A program made the translations under genes and the position numbers. From an uncultured Candidatus Saccharibacteria bacterium (GTDB taxonomy: Bacteria > Patescibacteriota > Saccharimonadia > Saccharimonadales > Saccharimonadaceae), in contig CAMHIH010000005.1 in NCBI GenBank assembly GCA_946185175.1, forward strand, positions 1-20,211: a stretch of DNA of 20,211 nucleotides. Reading direction: 5' to 3'. Positions 11,484 to 19,533 of the stretch are shown here, in pieces. The notes below the pieces were generated by a model. That model did no database searches. It was not told the origin of the DNA and worked only from the letters and a program-made list of their open reading frames with translations. Each line of letters starts with the position of its first letter. Position 1 is the first letter of the stretch.

Positions 11484-13256
11484 GTGGAAGAAAAGGTAAT
11501 ACAGATTTCTGGCTCGATTACGGTAGACGAGCTTGCGAATGCCTTAGGCGTATCTGTTACGCATCTGATTGGCGAGTTGTTTAAGAATGGTATCATGGCT
11601 ACGATCAACCAGCGCCTAGATGCCGAAACGGCACAGATTATGACCGAAGAACTTGGTTTTACGAATGTGCGTTTCGAGAAAAAAGAAAATTCAGCCAAGA
11701 TTCCGGGCATTAAGCGCGAGTTATCTAAAGATGCGAAATTGCGCCCACCTGTTGTGGCAGTTATGGGGCATGTCGATCACGGTAAAACTACTTTATTGGA
11801 TACTCTATTAAAGAAGAAGACGGTAGACGACGAAGCGGGTGGTATCACCCAGCACATCTCGGCTTATCAGCTAGAGTATAAAGATCGTAAAATTACTTTT
11901 TTGGATACGCCGGGGCATGAGGCTTTTGCTGCGATTCGCCAGCATGGCGCAATGCTGACCGATATTGTGGTGATTGTAGTAGCGGCCGACGACGGCGTAA
12001 AGCCACAGACGGCTGAGGCAATTAAGTTTGCCGAGGCGGCCAATGCAAAGATTATTGTAGCGATTAATAAGATTGATAAGGAAGGTGCAAACATTGATCG
12101 CACCAAAGCGCAGCTTGCGACAGATTTTAACCTTAATCCAGAAGAATGGGGTGGTGACACTATTATGGTGCCGATTTCCGCTAAAACTGGCGAAAATGTT
12201 GAGCAACTTTTGGACATGATTCTCTTAACGGCCGATATTGATGAGCTGAAAGCCGATGTAAATATTCCAGCGGAGGGTTTGGTAATTGAAAGTCATATGG
12301 AAGTCGGTAAGGGTTCGGTGGTAAATCTATTGGTGACTGGCGGTGAATTGAAGACTGGTGAATTTATTGTGGCTGGTAAAACTTATGCAAAAATCCGTAC
12401 AATGGTGAACTGGCGCGGTAAGCCAAAGGGCAAAGCAACGCCTTCGACTCCAGTGGTAGTAACTGGCTTTAAGGAATTGCCAAACTTTGGCGATAAGTTC
12501 GAAGAAGTAGCCGACGAGAAGACGGCGCGCAAAATGGCGCTATTAAACGCACAGGCTGAAAGCAATGAGAGTGCTAGCGCGAATGTAACCAGTAGTGATT
12601 TGTTGCGCATGATGAATGTGGCGGATAATACGAAGACTTTCAATGTAATTGTAAAAGGTGATGTACAGGGCTCGGTAACGTCGGTAGTTGATTCATTGCG
12701 TCTAATCGATACGCAGGGAGAAATTACCCTAAATATCGTTTCTACTGGTGTGGGCGCGATTTCCGAGAACGATGTCTATATGGCATCGGGTGGTAATACG
12801 GTAATTTATGGCTTTAATGTATCCGTTCCAAATGCGATTGCGAAGATGGCAGAGCGTAATGGTGTGCCAGTGCGTGTGTTCCGTGTGATTTATGAATTGC
12901 TTGACGACGCGAAGCACGATATGGAAGAAATGCTTGACGCGGAGGTAGTCGAAGAAGAAACGGGCGAGCTCGAAGTTAAAGGCATATTCCGAACCGATAA
13001 AACCGAAATTATTGCAGGTGGGCAGGTAACGAAGGGGCGCGTATCGCCAGGTATGCTTTGCCGTTTCTATCGCAAGAAAGAATTATTGGGTGACGGTGAA
13101 GTAGTGAATGTGCAAGAGGGCAAGGTGGACGTACCTTCTCTTGCAGAGAGCGAAATTGGTGGTCTATCTTTCAAGACTACGAAAAAGATTCAGCTTGAGT
13201 TGGGCGATCGTATTGAATTCTTCGTGCGAGAATACAAGAAAAAGAAAATTCTATAG
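11484..13256 (+). CDS. infB: Translation initiation factor IF-2, compact form
   Basis: A GTPase that places fMet-tRNA on the 30S subunit and promotes subunit joining. The start is GTG with AAGGAG seven bases upstream. An N-terminal IF2_N domain (residues 1-60) is followed by the G domain with G1 GHVDHGKT (95-102), G2 GGITQHI (119-125), G3 DTPGHE (141-146), G4 NKID (195-198) and G5 SAKTG (232-236). Domain II, domain III (DVQGSVTSV onward) and the C-terminal fMet-tRNA-binding domain (VKGIFRTDKTEIIAGGQVTKGRV...) follow. At 590 residues it is short because the long variable N-terminal region of E. coli IF-2 is absent, as is common in reduced genomes. nusA and rbfA, frequent neighbours, are not here. 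Confidence 0.97.
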   Translation: MEEKVIQISGSITVDELANALGVSVTHLIGELFKNGIMATINQRLDAETAQIMTEELGFTNVRFEKKENSAKIPGIKRELSKDAKLRPPVVAVMGHVDHGKTTLLDTLLKKKTVDDEAGGITQHISAYQLEYKDRKITFLDTPGHEAFAAIRQHGAMLTDIVVIVVAADDGVKPQTAEAIKFAEAANAKIIVAINKIDKEGANIDRTKAQLATDFNLNPEEWGGDTIMVPISAKTGENVEQLLDMILLTADIDELKADVNIPAEGLVIESHMEVGKGSVVNLLVTGGELKTGEFIVAGKTYAKIRTMVNWRGKPKGKATPSTPVVVTGFKELPNFGDKFEEVADEKTARKMALLNAQAESNESASANVTSSDLLRMMNVADNTKTFNVIVKGDVQGSVTSVVDSLRLIDTQGEITLNIVSTGVGAISENDVYMASGGNTVIYGFNVSVPNAIAKMAERNGVPVRVFRVIYELLDDAKHDMEEMLDAEVVEEETGELEVKGIFRTDKTEIIAGGQVTKGRVSPGMLCRFYRKKELLGDGEVVNVQEGKVDVPSLAESEIGGLSFKTTKKIQLELGDRIEFFVREYKKKKIL

Positions 13257-13270
13257 AGCTTATGCTTTTG

Positions 13271-13279
13271 TGTTAAAAT
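13271..13279 (+). promoter_or_regulatory. Extended -10 promoter of the DUF5663-like gene
   Basis: TGtTAAAAT, with predicted start near 13286. The AGGAGG-like Shine-Dalgarno at 13290-13295 is eight bases before the ATG. The -35 is weak. Confidence 0.6.
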
Positions 13280-13303
13280 GGTGGTAAGTAGGAGGTATTT
13301 GTC

Positions 13304-13720
13304 ATGTATAAATTTGGCGATGAATTCCTAGAAAGCGTTGGCTTATCCTCTATGCCAGAGGAGCAGAAGGCTGGTTTTCTGGAATACGCACAAGACCAGT
13401 TCGAGACGAGAATTGGCGAAAGAATGAGCGCTGGACTAACTGATACTCAGCTTGAGGAGTTCGCGCGTATTATCGATAACGACGAGCCGACCATTCAATT
13501 CTTGTTGAGCCAGGCAGGTGATTATAAAAATAGTACGATTTATCAGGCATTATTAAAGAACGGTTCCCAGGATGGTAGTAAAGAAATTCTGAATGATTTC
13601 ATAACGGCCACTTGGCTAGGGAAAAATTGCCCCGACTATGCGCAAATTCTTGAAACGGTTCTAAAAGAACTACAAGAAGAAATTCGTAATCAAAAAGACG
13701 AAATATTAGCTAACGCTTAA
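13304..13720 (+). CDS. DUF5663-like protein (138 aa)
   Basis: A soluble, acidic, helical protein. The N-terminal block FLESVGLSSMPEEQKAGFLEYAQDQFETRIGERMSAGLTDTQLEEFARII has the shape I associate with DUF5663, common in Saccharibacteria and other CPR: a leucine-rich helix pair with PEEEK, LExRVGExLxxGLxDxQLxEF. A second, weaker copy of the theme (LGKNCPDYAQILETVLKELQEEI) ends the protein. The function of the family is unknown. The start is supported by a strong Shine-Dalgarno and a TGtTAAAAT box. It is separated from infB by its own promoter, but read-through from infB is possible because no terminator lies between. The stop codon is embedded in the A flank of the following terminator. Confidence 0.75.
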   Translation: MYKFGDEFLESVGLSSMPEEQKAGFLEYAQDQFETRIGERMSAGLTDTQLEEFARIIDNDEPTIQFLLSQAGDYKNSTIYQALLKNGSQDGSKEILNDFITATWLGKNCPDYAQILETVLKELQEEIRNQKDEILANA

Positions 13721-13751
13721 AAAATACCCCCGATTATTGGGGGTATTTTTT
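13719..13751. terminator. Bidirectional terminator
   Basis: AAAAAATACCCCC (13719-13731) and GGGGGTATTTTTT (13739-13751) form a perfect inverted repeat with a 7-nt loop, shared by the DUF5663-like gene and fmt. Confidence 0.95.
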
Positions 13752-13756
13752 GTGCT

Positions 13757-14644
13757 TTATTTTTTGAAGCCGTTTAGGAAACTCTTTGCGTCCATTTCCT
13801 TGGAATTTTCTGGTAGAAGGCGGTCGATGACGAAATATTTACCGTCAGCGCAGAGCTGATCGAGTTCTGTCGTGGCCTGATTGGCGGCGTGCGCAGCGGT
13901 TATGGTGCAGGGTTTATTCAATAAAATGGTCTTGGATTTCGGAAAACCAGCAAAAGCTACAACCTCGCGTACGAGCTCCTGGGCGCCTTTCTCGGCGAAT
14001 TTGAGCTCCGACTGTGACTTATCGAGCTTTGTCGTAAAAGTTGCTTGTGCTTCGTCCTGTGCGGTCTCAGGGGCATTTTTTGCGAGGGCTCCAGGCAAAA
14101 CTTGCAAAAGTAGCTCAGTGCCTTTGGCGGCGAGCTGTTCGTAGAGTGATTGTTTGCTTATTTCAGGAGTAATATCGATTTCGGCTTGAGCCAAGAGTGG
14201 TCCGGCATCCATAGCCTTAACGAGGCGCATAATTGAGACGCCGGTTGTTTGGTCATTATTAAGAAGTGCGCTTTCGATTGGGGTGGTGCCACGGTATTTT
14301 GGCAATAGCGAAGGATGGATATTGATGATGCCGCCCGGAATGGCATTAATGGCGCTATCTGGAACGAGCTTGCCGAAAGCGGCGAGGACTCCTAATTGCG
14401 GATGATACTGCTCAATAATTGGCAATAACTCGGATGCTTTAGAAACATAATGGATTGGAATACCGGCTTGTTGAGCCTTAACGGCAATAGGGAATGGCTT
14501 GCGGACGCGAGCGGCTGGCAATACCAGGGCGCAAATTTGATAATGATTTTCGATTAAAGCGTCAAAAATTGGCGTGCTGGCCTTGATGCCTTGAGCTAGT
14601 TGTTCGTTGCCGAAGAAGATGATTTGATTATTCGTTGTCGTCAT
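13757..14644 (-). CDS. fmt: Methionyl-tRNA formyltransferase
   Basis: Transfers a formyl group from 10-formyl-tetrahydrofolate to Met-tRNAi before initiation. The N-terminal formyltransferase domain contains NIHPSLLPKYRGTTPI (108-123), with catalytic Asn108 and His110 and the folate-pocket SLLPxYRG loop, and MDAGPLL with Asp146, matching Asn106, His108 and Asp144 of E. coli Fmt. The C-terminal OB-like domain is present but short and diverged, and the whole protein is 295 residues against about 315 usually. It overlaps the upstream def gene by 17 nt. The priA-def-fmt order is conserved in many bacteria; rsmB, often next, is missing. Confidence 0.95.
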   Translation of the reverse strand: MTTTNNQIIFFGNEQLAQGIKASTPIFDALIENHYQICALVLPAARVRKPFPIAVKAQQAGIPIHYVSKASELLPIIEQYHPQLGVLAAFGKLVPDSAINAIPGGIINIHPSLLPKYRGTTPIESALLNNDQTTGVSIMRLVKAMDAGPLLAQAEIDITPEISKQSLYEQLAAKGTELLLQVLPGALAKNAPETAQDEAQATFTTKLDKSQSELKFAEKGAQELVREVVAFAGFPKSKTILLNKPCTITAAHAANQATTELDQLCADGKYFVIDRLLPENSKEMDAKSFLNGFKK

Positions 14645-15230
14645 CTGGAAAGAGATCCTTGTTGCCTTTAATGTATTTGTCGTAATCGAGGGGGACTAAG
14701 TCACCCTTGTCGTCTAGTTTATAAAAGGCGTTTGGATCGTCTTTGATATGGTCGATGAATAATATGCCATTGAGGTGATCGATTTCGTGCAAGATAGTGC
14801 GAGCAAGGAAATCGGTTGGCTTGAGGCGGACTTCGGTGCCGTCGTCGAGCAGAGCTTTGATGCGAGCTTTGGCTGGGCGAGGAACCTTGCCGTAAATGCT
14901 GGGTACAGAAAGACAGCCTTCGTAATCGTAGAGCGTTTTGCCTTCGGTTTTGATAACTTCTGGGTTGATCAGAGCAATGAAGTTAGTGTTGTTTTTGTCG
15001 CTCATGTCTTCGCGTACAACAATAATGCGACGATTATAACCAAGTTGCGGAGCGGCCATGGCGGCGGATAGCTCGAATTCATGCTCGTTCTCCCAATCGA
15101 TGCAAGATTGAATCATTTCGTCGATGATCTTGCGCACTTCGTCGTCAATCTGAGAAATCTTGGTTGATTTTTGACGGAGTCGGGGGTCCGGCGTAACGAT
15201 AACGGGTTTTTTCTCAACTTTTTTACTCAT
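14628..15230 (-). CDS. def: Peptide deformylase with altered first motif
   Basis: A metal-dependent enzyme removing the N-formyl group from new proteins. The metal ligands are all present: Cys106 in EGCLS (104-108) and His148/His152 with catalytic Glu149 in HEIDHLNG (148-155). Motif 1, normally GxGLAAPQ, reads SAAMAAPQ (55-62), with both glycines replaced but the AAPQ end kept. The N-terminus is basic (MSKKVEKK) and the C-terminus has an acidic tail. Length is 200 residues. It has its own TGtTAAAAT box placing the transcription start about four bases before the ATG. It overlaps fmt, so deformylase and formyltransferase are made together. Confidence 0.94.
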   Translation of the reverse strand: MSKKVEKKPVIVTPDPRLRQKSTKISQIDDEVRKIIDEMIQSCIDWENEHEFELSAAMAAPQLGYNRRIIVVREDMSDKNNTNFIALINPEVIKTEGKTLYDYEGCLSVPSIYGKVPRPAKARIKALLDDGTEVRLKPTDFLARTILHEIDHLNGILFIDHIKDDPNAFYKLDDKGDLVPLDYDKYIKGNKDLFPDDDNE

Positions 15231-15240
15231 ATTATTTGTT

Positions 15241-15249
15241 ATTTTAACA
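15241..15249 (-). promoter_or_regulatory. Extended -10 promoter of def, near-leaderless
   Basis: TGtTAAAAT on the minus strand, with predicted start 15234, four bases before the def ATG. It lies in the 56-nt gap after priA, so def-fmt can be expressed independently of priA. Confidence 0.58.
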
Positions 15250-15286
15250 TTTTTTAGGGGTAAAAGCTATTGCTTACGCTTAAAAG

Positions 15287-17221
15287 CTAGAGTAGCGAAA
15301 TGGGGTCGAGCTCGAAATGCAAATATGGCGATTTATCGAGCGAGTCGAAAATGCGTAATAGGTTATTGCGAGATTTTGCCTTGATAATGATTTCCCACGT
15401 ATAGCCAGTGCTCGTACGCTCGTGAAAAGCGGGCATGGGTGGGGTGATGGAGACCTGCGAGAGATGGAGTTTTTGGCTATTTTGAACAATTTTTTTATGC
15501 AATTTTCTGACGTTCAAAACGGCGCTTTTTTCGGTTTTGTACGTGAGCGAAAGTTTGAGCAAGAAACTGTATGGTGGCAGAGTGCTTTGTTTGCGCTTTT
15601 GAAGTAAATATTTATATAGACCAGCGTAATCTTTGTTCGTTGCTAGCTGAATTATGGGGTGATTCGGCTGATATGTCTGGACAAAAATTTGAGTATTTTG
15701 GTGCCCACGCGTGGCACGACCAATGACTTGCGTGAGTAATTGGAATGTTCGTTCTTCCGATGAATAGTCTGGCAGGGCGAGTTGAGCGTCGGCTTGCACG
15801 ATGCCGAGCGTGGTGAGCTTTGGAAAATCGAAGCCCTTTGCAATCATTTGAGTGCCAACGATGATGTCGATTTCGCCGTTATAAACTTGGCCGTAGATTT
15901 TGCTGAGTTGTTGATTGGAGTCGGTATCGGCGTCGAAACGAGCGATGCGCGCTTTTGGAAATAGTTTTTGCAGTTCCTGTTCGAGATATTTGGTGCCAAA
16001 GCCTTTATGGTGAATACTTGGGTTGCTACATTCTGGGCAGACGGTCGGGACAGTCTCGGTATGGCCGCAAGTATGACAGCGCATCTGATAACTGTCTGCA
16101 TGCAAGACTAATGGTAAGTAGCAATTGGGGCAGAGGGCTTGCCAGCCACACTGGTCACAGACTGTTAATGGGGCGGTGCCACGGCGATTATGAAAAATCA
16201 TGGTTTGGGTGTGGTTGGCGAGTGATTGCTTGATGGAATCGATTAATTGATTGCTTAATAAGCGATTGCGGGCAAAATTCGCGCGATTCTTTAGGTCGAT
16301 GATGGTGGTGCTTGCGGTTTTGTCGTTTTTAATGGCGAGCTGGCTGAGTTCGACGATGGCATCGTGCTGTTGGCAGACGTAATAGTCTGATACAAGCGGA
16401 GTGGCGGTGCCTAGTATTGTTTTTGCCATAACTGAGGATAAGCGGAGAGCGGAGTATTTAGGGTTTTGATCTTGCTGATAAGCGGGCTCGTGGGCTTCAT
16501 CGATAATAATGAGGCCGAGTTGCTTGACTGGAGTGAAGAGCGCTGAGCGTGGTCCAATGACGATTTGTGGTTGTTGGGATTGGAGGGCCTTTTGCCAAAT
16601 CTGATGGCGGAGAGATTCGGTTTGACCAGAATGAATTAAGAGAATTTCGTCGAAATGTGCCCGAAAATTGCGCACGATTTGAGAGGTGAGGGCGATTTCT
16701 GGAACTAGCACAATGACGGATTCGCCGGCGGCGAGATGATGTTTGGCGAGTTCGATATAGACATTAGTTTTGCCAGAGCCGGTAATACCATGTAGTAATA
16801 CCGTGTTAGCTTTGCTGTTTTCAATGGTTCGGATGGCACGTTTTTGGGCGCTGTTTAGGATATTATCTGCGGATTTAGCTTGTTCGGGAAGTTGCTCTTT
16901 GGTGGGGCGACGTTTTTTGGTAATGCCGCGTGGCAAAATTGCTTGCACGACGGTAGACATAGGACAGCGATAGTAATCTGTGAGCCAGAAGAGTGCTTTA
17001 ACGAGCGACGGTGGTAGAGCTTCGTCATATAAGAGCTGAGTGATTGGCTTGGTGAGGAAGCTGGGCTTTGTTGTTTTTTCTACAACGATACCGACGCAGG
17101 ATTGTTTGCCGAATGGTATGATGACGATATGGCCAATCTTGAGTTTGGTTTCTGACTCGTAAGTCAAAAGATTCTCTGATTGATTAAAGGTTTTAGCGGG
17201 CGCAATCAGATAGTAGTTCAT
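15287..17221 (-). CDS. priA: Primosomal protein N', replication restart helicase
   Basis: A superfamily-2 3'-5' DNA helicase that reloads the replisome at stalled forks. The N-terminal 3'-DNA-binding domain is followed by Walker A GITGSGKT (145-152), DEAH box IIIDEAHEPAYQQ (241-244 for DEAH), a zinc-binding module of four pairs (CDQC, CPNC, CHTC, CPEC) between the two RecA lobes, and motif VI QVIGRATRG, where the usual QVxGRAGR has Thr for Gly. The length of 644 residues is shorter than E. coli (732). The start is chosen at the third-codon ATG of the longest frame because a TGtTAAGAT box has its predicted transcription start exactly there; the two earlier codons would lie upstream of it. Confidence 0.95.
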   Translation of the reverse strand: MNYYLIAPAKTFNQSENLLTYESETKLKIGHIVIIPFGKQSCVGIVVEKTTKPSFLTKPITQLLYDEALPPSLVKALFWLTDYYRCPMSTVVQAILPRGITKKRRPTKEQLPEQAKSADNILNSAQKRAIRTIENSKANTVLLHGITGSGKTNVYIELAKHHLAAGESVIVLVPEIALTSQIVRNFRAHFDEILLIHSGQTESLRHQIWQKALQSQQPQIVIGPRSALFTPVKQLGLIIIDEAHEPAYQQDQNPKYSALRLSSVMAKTILGTATPLVSDYYVCQQHDAIVELSQLAIKNDKTASTTIIDLKNRANFARNRLLSNQLIDSIKQSLANHTQTMIFHNRRGTAPLTVCDQCGWQALCPNCYLPLVLHADSYQMRCHTCGHTETVPTVCPECSNPSIHHKGFGTKYLEQELQKLFPKARIARFDADTDSNQQLSKIYGQVYNGEIDIIVGTQMIAKGFDFPKLTTLGIVQADAQLALPDYSSEERTFQLLTQVIGRATRGHQNTQIFVQTYQPNHPIIQLATNKDYAGLYKYLLQKRKQSTLPPYSFLLKLSLTYKTEKSAVLNVRKLHKKIVQNSQKLHLSQVSITPPMPAFHERTSTGYTWEIIIKAKSRNNLLRIFDSLDKSPYLHFELDPISLL

Positions 17222-17227
17222 GTCCAT

Positions 17228-17236
17228 ATCTTAACA
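17228..17236 (-). promoter_or_regulatory. Extended -10 promoter of priA, leaderless
   Basis: TGtTAAGAT on the minus strand. The predicted start is 17221, the first base of the chosen ATG. It shares ATGTTAAGATAT with the P-loop gene promoter at 476. Confidence 0.6.
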
Positions 17237-17273
17237 TAGATGACTGTTGTAAAAATGATGTCGAAAATATATG

Positions 17274-17302
17274 TTGTGAAAAATACAAAAATCGCATAAA
17301 AT
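17274..17302 (+). promoter_or_regulatory. Promoter of the wHTH-recJ operon
   Basis: TTGTGA (17274-17279), a 17-nt spacer, TAAAAT (17297-17302). Predicted start about 17309. AAGGAGG (17314-17320) precedes the ATG by only three bases, an unusually short spacing. Confidence 0.65.
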
Positions 17303-17323
17303 AAAAGACAAGTAAGGAGGCAA

Positions 17324-17626
17324 ATGTTAGACGTATTCGTGACGAGTCGGGTCCGGAGAAAAATTATTGTTGTTTTTGCAAAATATCCTGATTTCAAAAC
17401 CCATGTGCGCGGTTTGTCGAAATTGATTAAGGAAGATCCAGGCAATATTCAGCGTGAATTGAAACGTCTAACAAAAGGTGGCTTTCTCATCGTGACCAAA
17501 AAGGGTAACACGAGCATCTATCAGACGAATAAACAGTTTCCAATTTTGAAGGAATTGCAAAGTATCATCATTAAAAGTCAGCAAGCTGACGCAAGTAAGA
17601 CTCCGCCTAGCAAAACCATCGGATGA
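17324..17626 (+). CDS. Winged-helix (ArsR-like) transcriptional regulator (100 aa)
   Basis: A single winged helix-turn-helix domain. SRVRRKIIVVFAKYP forms helix 1, HVRGLSKLIKEDPGNIQRELKRLTKGGFL the helix-turn-helix with a typical recognition helix (NIQRELKRLTKGGFL), and IVTKKGNTSIYQTNKQFPILKELQSII the wing and last helix. Small regulators of this kind, with the ending Y-x-x-N-K-x-F-P-x-x-x-E-L, occur widely in archaea and CPR. No metal-binding cysteines are present, so metal sensing is unlikely. It overlaps recJ by four bases (ATGA), an operon that suggests autoregulation or control of a repair function. It diverges from priA across a gap of about 100 nt, so it might control both directions. 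Confidence 0.85.
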   Translation: MLDVFVTSRVRRKIIVVFAKYPDFKTHVRGLSKLIKEDPGNIQRELKRLTKGGFLIVTKKGNTSIYQTNKQFPILKELQSIIIKSQQADASKTPPSKTIG

Positions 17627-19230
17627 CGCAGATTTTTCGAAAACTTCTCGCACAGCGTGGGCTTAGTGATGATTTTTTGTATCCAAAATACGAAGAATTA
17701 TTTGATCCATTCTTGATGCTTGGCGTCGAGAAGGCCGTGGACAGAATAGGGCGTGCGCGCGATGCTGGCGAGAAGATTGCGATTTTTGGTGACTATGACG
17801 CAGATGGCGTAACGGCGAGCGCAGTATTAAGTGAGGCGTTGAATTATTTTGGCTGCCAAGAAGTTAGGGTGTTTTTGCCAGATCGTTTCGTGGATGGCTA
17901 CGGTATGAATGATTCGGCGATTTTGCGTATTCAGGAATATGGCGCGACGCTGGTGATTACGGTGGACAATGGTTCGGGTTCGGAAGGAACGATCGCTAAG
18001 TTGCGTGAGAGCGGCATCGAGACAATAGTAACTGATCATCATGAAATCCCAGAGATACCTAAATCGGCAATTGCGGTAATTAATCCGAAGCGCCGTGGCG
18101 AAAAGTATGGCAAGCAAATGGCTGGCGTGGGTGTGGCTTTTACTTTGGCGCGTGCGTTAAACATGCGACAAAATGATGGTGTCTGTGATGGGCAAGAAAA
18201 ATGGCTATTGGATTTAGTGGTAATTGGTACGATTTGTGATTCAATGGTGCTGCGAGATGAAAACCGAATTCTAAGCTATTTTGGTATGTTGGTTTTATCG
18301 AAAACGCGCCGGATTGGCTTGAGGGAGTTGGCGAAAGTTGCCGGGGTTAGTTTAAATAAAATCGATACGCACGGGGTTGGCTTCCAGTTGGGGCCGCGCA
18401 TTAATGCGGCGGGCCGTATGAAAAGTGCTGATTTGGCATATAACTTGTTAATGTCGCAAAAAAGGAGCGAGGCATTGGTGTTGGCGCAGGAGTTGGAGGC
18501 GCTAAACCAGGAACGCCGGCGGATTCAGGATGAGGCTTCTAAGGAAATCGAGCAGAGCTACAATGCCGACGAGCGAGTTGTGGTAGTGAATGGTGAGTGG
18601 CACGAAGGCGTATTAGGAATAATTGCCGGACAAGTTGTTGAGAAGTATAAAAAGCCAGCCTTCGCCCTTACAAAAGTAAAGCGCGGCGAACTGAAAGGGA
18701 GCGGACGTAGTTTTGGCGAGTTTTCGTTGGCGGAATTTATTCAGGCAAATAGAGATATCTTGCTGACAGGTGGCGGGCACGCGATGGCATGCGGTATTAG
18801 TCTAAAAACGAGCGAATTGAAGACGTTTAAGAAGAGGGTGAATGATTACTACGATGCGCTTGAACTGCGAGATCAGGAAAAGTTTCTTGAGCGGGCGACG
18901 GATGTGACGCTAGATGATCTGAGCGATATATCGGAAGAATTGTATGACGAAATTTGTTTATTGGAACCGTTTGGTGAAGGAAATGCGGAGCCGCTGTTCG
19001 AGGCGAGTTTACTAATAAAGGGGAAACGGATTTTGAAGGATCGTCATCTGTCGTTAGTGTTGGCTGATGATAAAGGCAATGAAATCAAGATGATAGCCTT
19101 TTTTGCGCCAGCGGAATGGATGGAATTATCGACAAATATGCGAATACTTGTGCAGTTTAGCTTAAGTAAAAACGAGTGGCGTGGTGTGACTAGGGTCGAG
19201 GGCGCGATTACGCGCTTGAAACAGATTTAA
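17623..19230 (+). CDS. recJ: Single-stranded-DNA-specific 5'-3' exonuclease RecJ
   Basis: A DHH-family exonuclease acting in recombination and mismatch or base-excision repair. The metal-binding motifs are present: DYDADG (57-62), an Asp-containing LPDRFVDGYG (85-94), VDNGSG (114-119), TDHHE with the DHH triad (138-140) and an Asp-rich GTICDSM segment (motif IV). PRINAAGRM and the DHHA1 motif GGGHAMACGIS follow, then a C-terminal OB fold. The length of 535 residues is near the usual 550-580. The start is the ATG overlapping the stop of the wHTH gene (ATGA). The product pairs functionally with PriA, transcribed in the opposite direction just upstream. No obvious defects are seen. Confidence 0.95.
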   Translation: MTQIFRKLLAQRGLSDDFLYPKYEELFDPFLMLGVEKAVDRIGRARDAGEKIAIFGDYDADGVTASAVLSEALNYFGCQEVRVFLPDRFVDGYGMNDSAILRIQEYGATLVITVDNGSGSEGTIAKLRESGIETIVTDHHEIPEIPKSAIAVINPKRRGEKYGKQMAGVGVAFTLARALNMRQNDGVCDGQEKWLLDLVVIGTICDSMVLRDENRILSYFGMLVLSKTRRIGLRELAKVAGVSLNKIDTHGVGFQLGPRINAAGRMKSADLAYNLLMSQKRSEALVLAQELEALNQERRRIQDEASKEIEQSYNADERVVVVNGEWHEGVLGIIAGQVVEKYKKPAFALTKVKRGELKGSGRSFGEFSLAEFIQANRDILLTGGGHAMACGISLKTSELKTFKKRVNDYYDALELRDQEKFLERATDVTLDDLSDISEELYDEICLLEPFGEGNAEPLFEASLLIKGKRILKDRHLSLVLADDKGNEIKMIAFFAPAEWMELSTNMRILVQFSLSKNEWRGVTRVEGAITRLKQI

Positions 19231-19244
19231 AAATGTGATAGAAT
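19216..19244 (+). promoter_or_regulatory. Promoter of rpsU, near-leaderless
   Basis: TTGAAA (19216-19221), a 17-nt spacer, TAGAAT (19239-19244) with an upstream TGa. The -35 lies inside the last codons of recJ. The predicted start is 19251, three bases before the ATG. Confidence 0.75.
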
Positions 19245-19253
19245 ACCGTCAGT

Positions 19254-19472
19254 ATGGCAATCAAAGTAACCAGGAAAGACCAGAACGAAGCGAATGAAAA
19301 CATCATCCGCCGTTTTAACCGTAAGGTTCTTCAGAGTGGTGTGATGGCAACCGCAAAGGAAGGTATGCGCTTCTCAAAGCCGATTTCCAAGCGCGAACGC
19401 CGCACGAAGGCAATCCTTCGTGAACAGCGCAAAGCTGAAAAAGCCGAACGAATGAAATTAGGTCTTAAATAA
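19254..19472 (+). CDS. rpsU: 30S ribosomal protein bS21
   Basis: A small basic ribosomal protein that sits near the anti-Shine-Dalgarno end of 16S rRNA. IIRRFNRKVLQSGVMATAKEGMRFSKPISKRERRTKAILREQRKAEKAERMK matches the S21 pattern, in which the N-terminal arm is followed by FxRxVxxSGVxxxxKxxxxFxKPSxKRxRK. The length of 72 residues is normal. There is no Shine-Dalgarno, and the promoter leaves a leader of about three bases, so translation should start leaderless. A terminator follows at once, and adk has its own -10 box. bS21 is often absent in the smallest genomes, so its retention here is noteworthy. Confidence 0.95.
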   Translation: MAIKVTRKDQNEANENIIRRFNRKVLQSGVMATAKEGMRFSKPISKRERRTKAILREQRKAEKAERMKLGLK

Positions 19473-19473
19473 G

Positions 19474-19498
19474 AAATACCCCTACGCGGGGTATTTTT
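19474..19498 (+). terminator. Terminator of rpsU
   Basis: AAATACCCC (19474-19482) pairs with GGGGTATTT (19488-19496) with loop TACGC and a T tail. Confidence 0.9.
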
Positions 19499-19505
19499 AA
19501 TGCGC

Positions 19506-19511
19506 TAAAAT
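19506..19511 (+). promoter_or_regulatory. -10 box of the adk-map operon
   Basis: TAAAAT, with predicted start near 19518. AAGGAG (19523-19528) lies five bases before the adk ATG. Any -35 would overlap the rpsU terminator. Confidence 0.5.
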
Positions 19512-19533
19512 AAACATAAGAGAAGGAGCAGAA

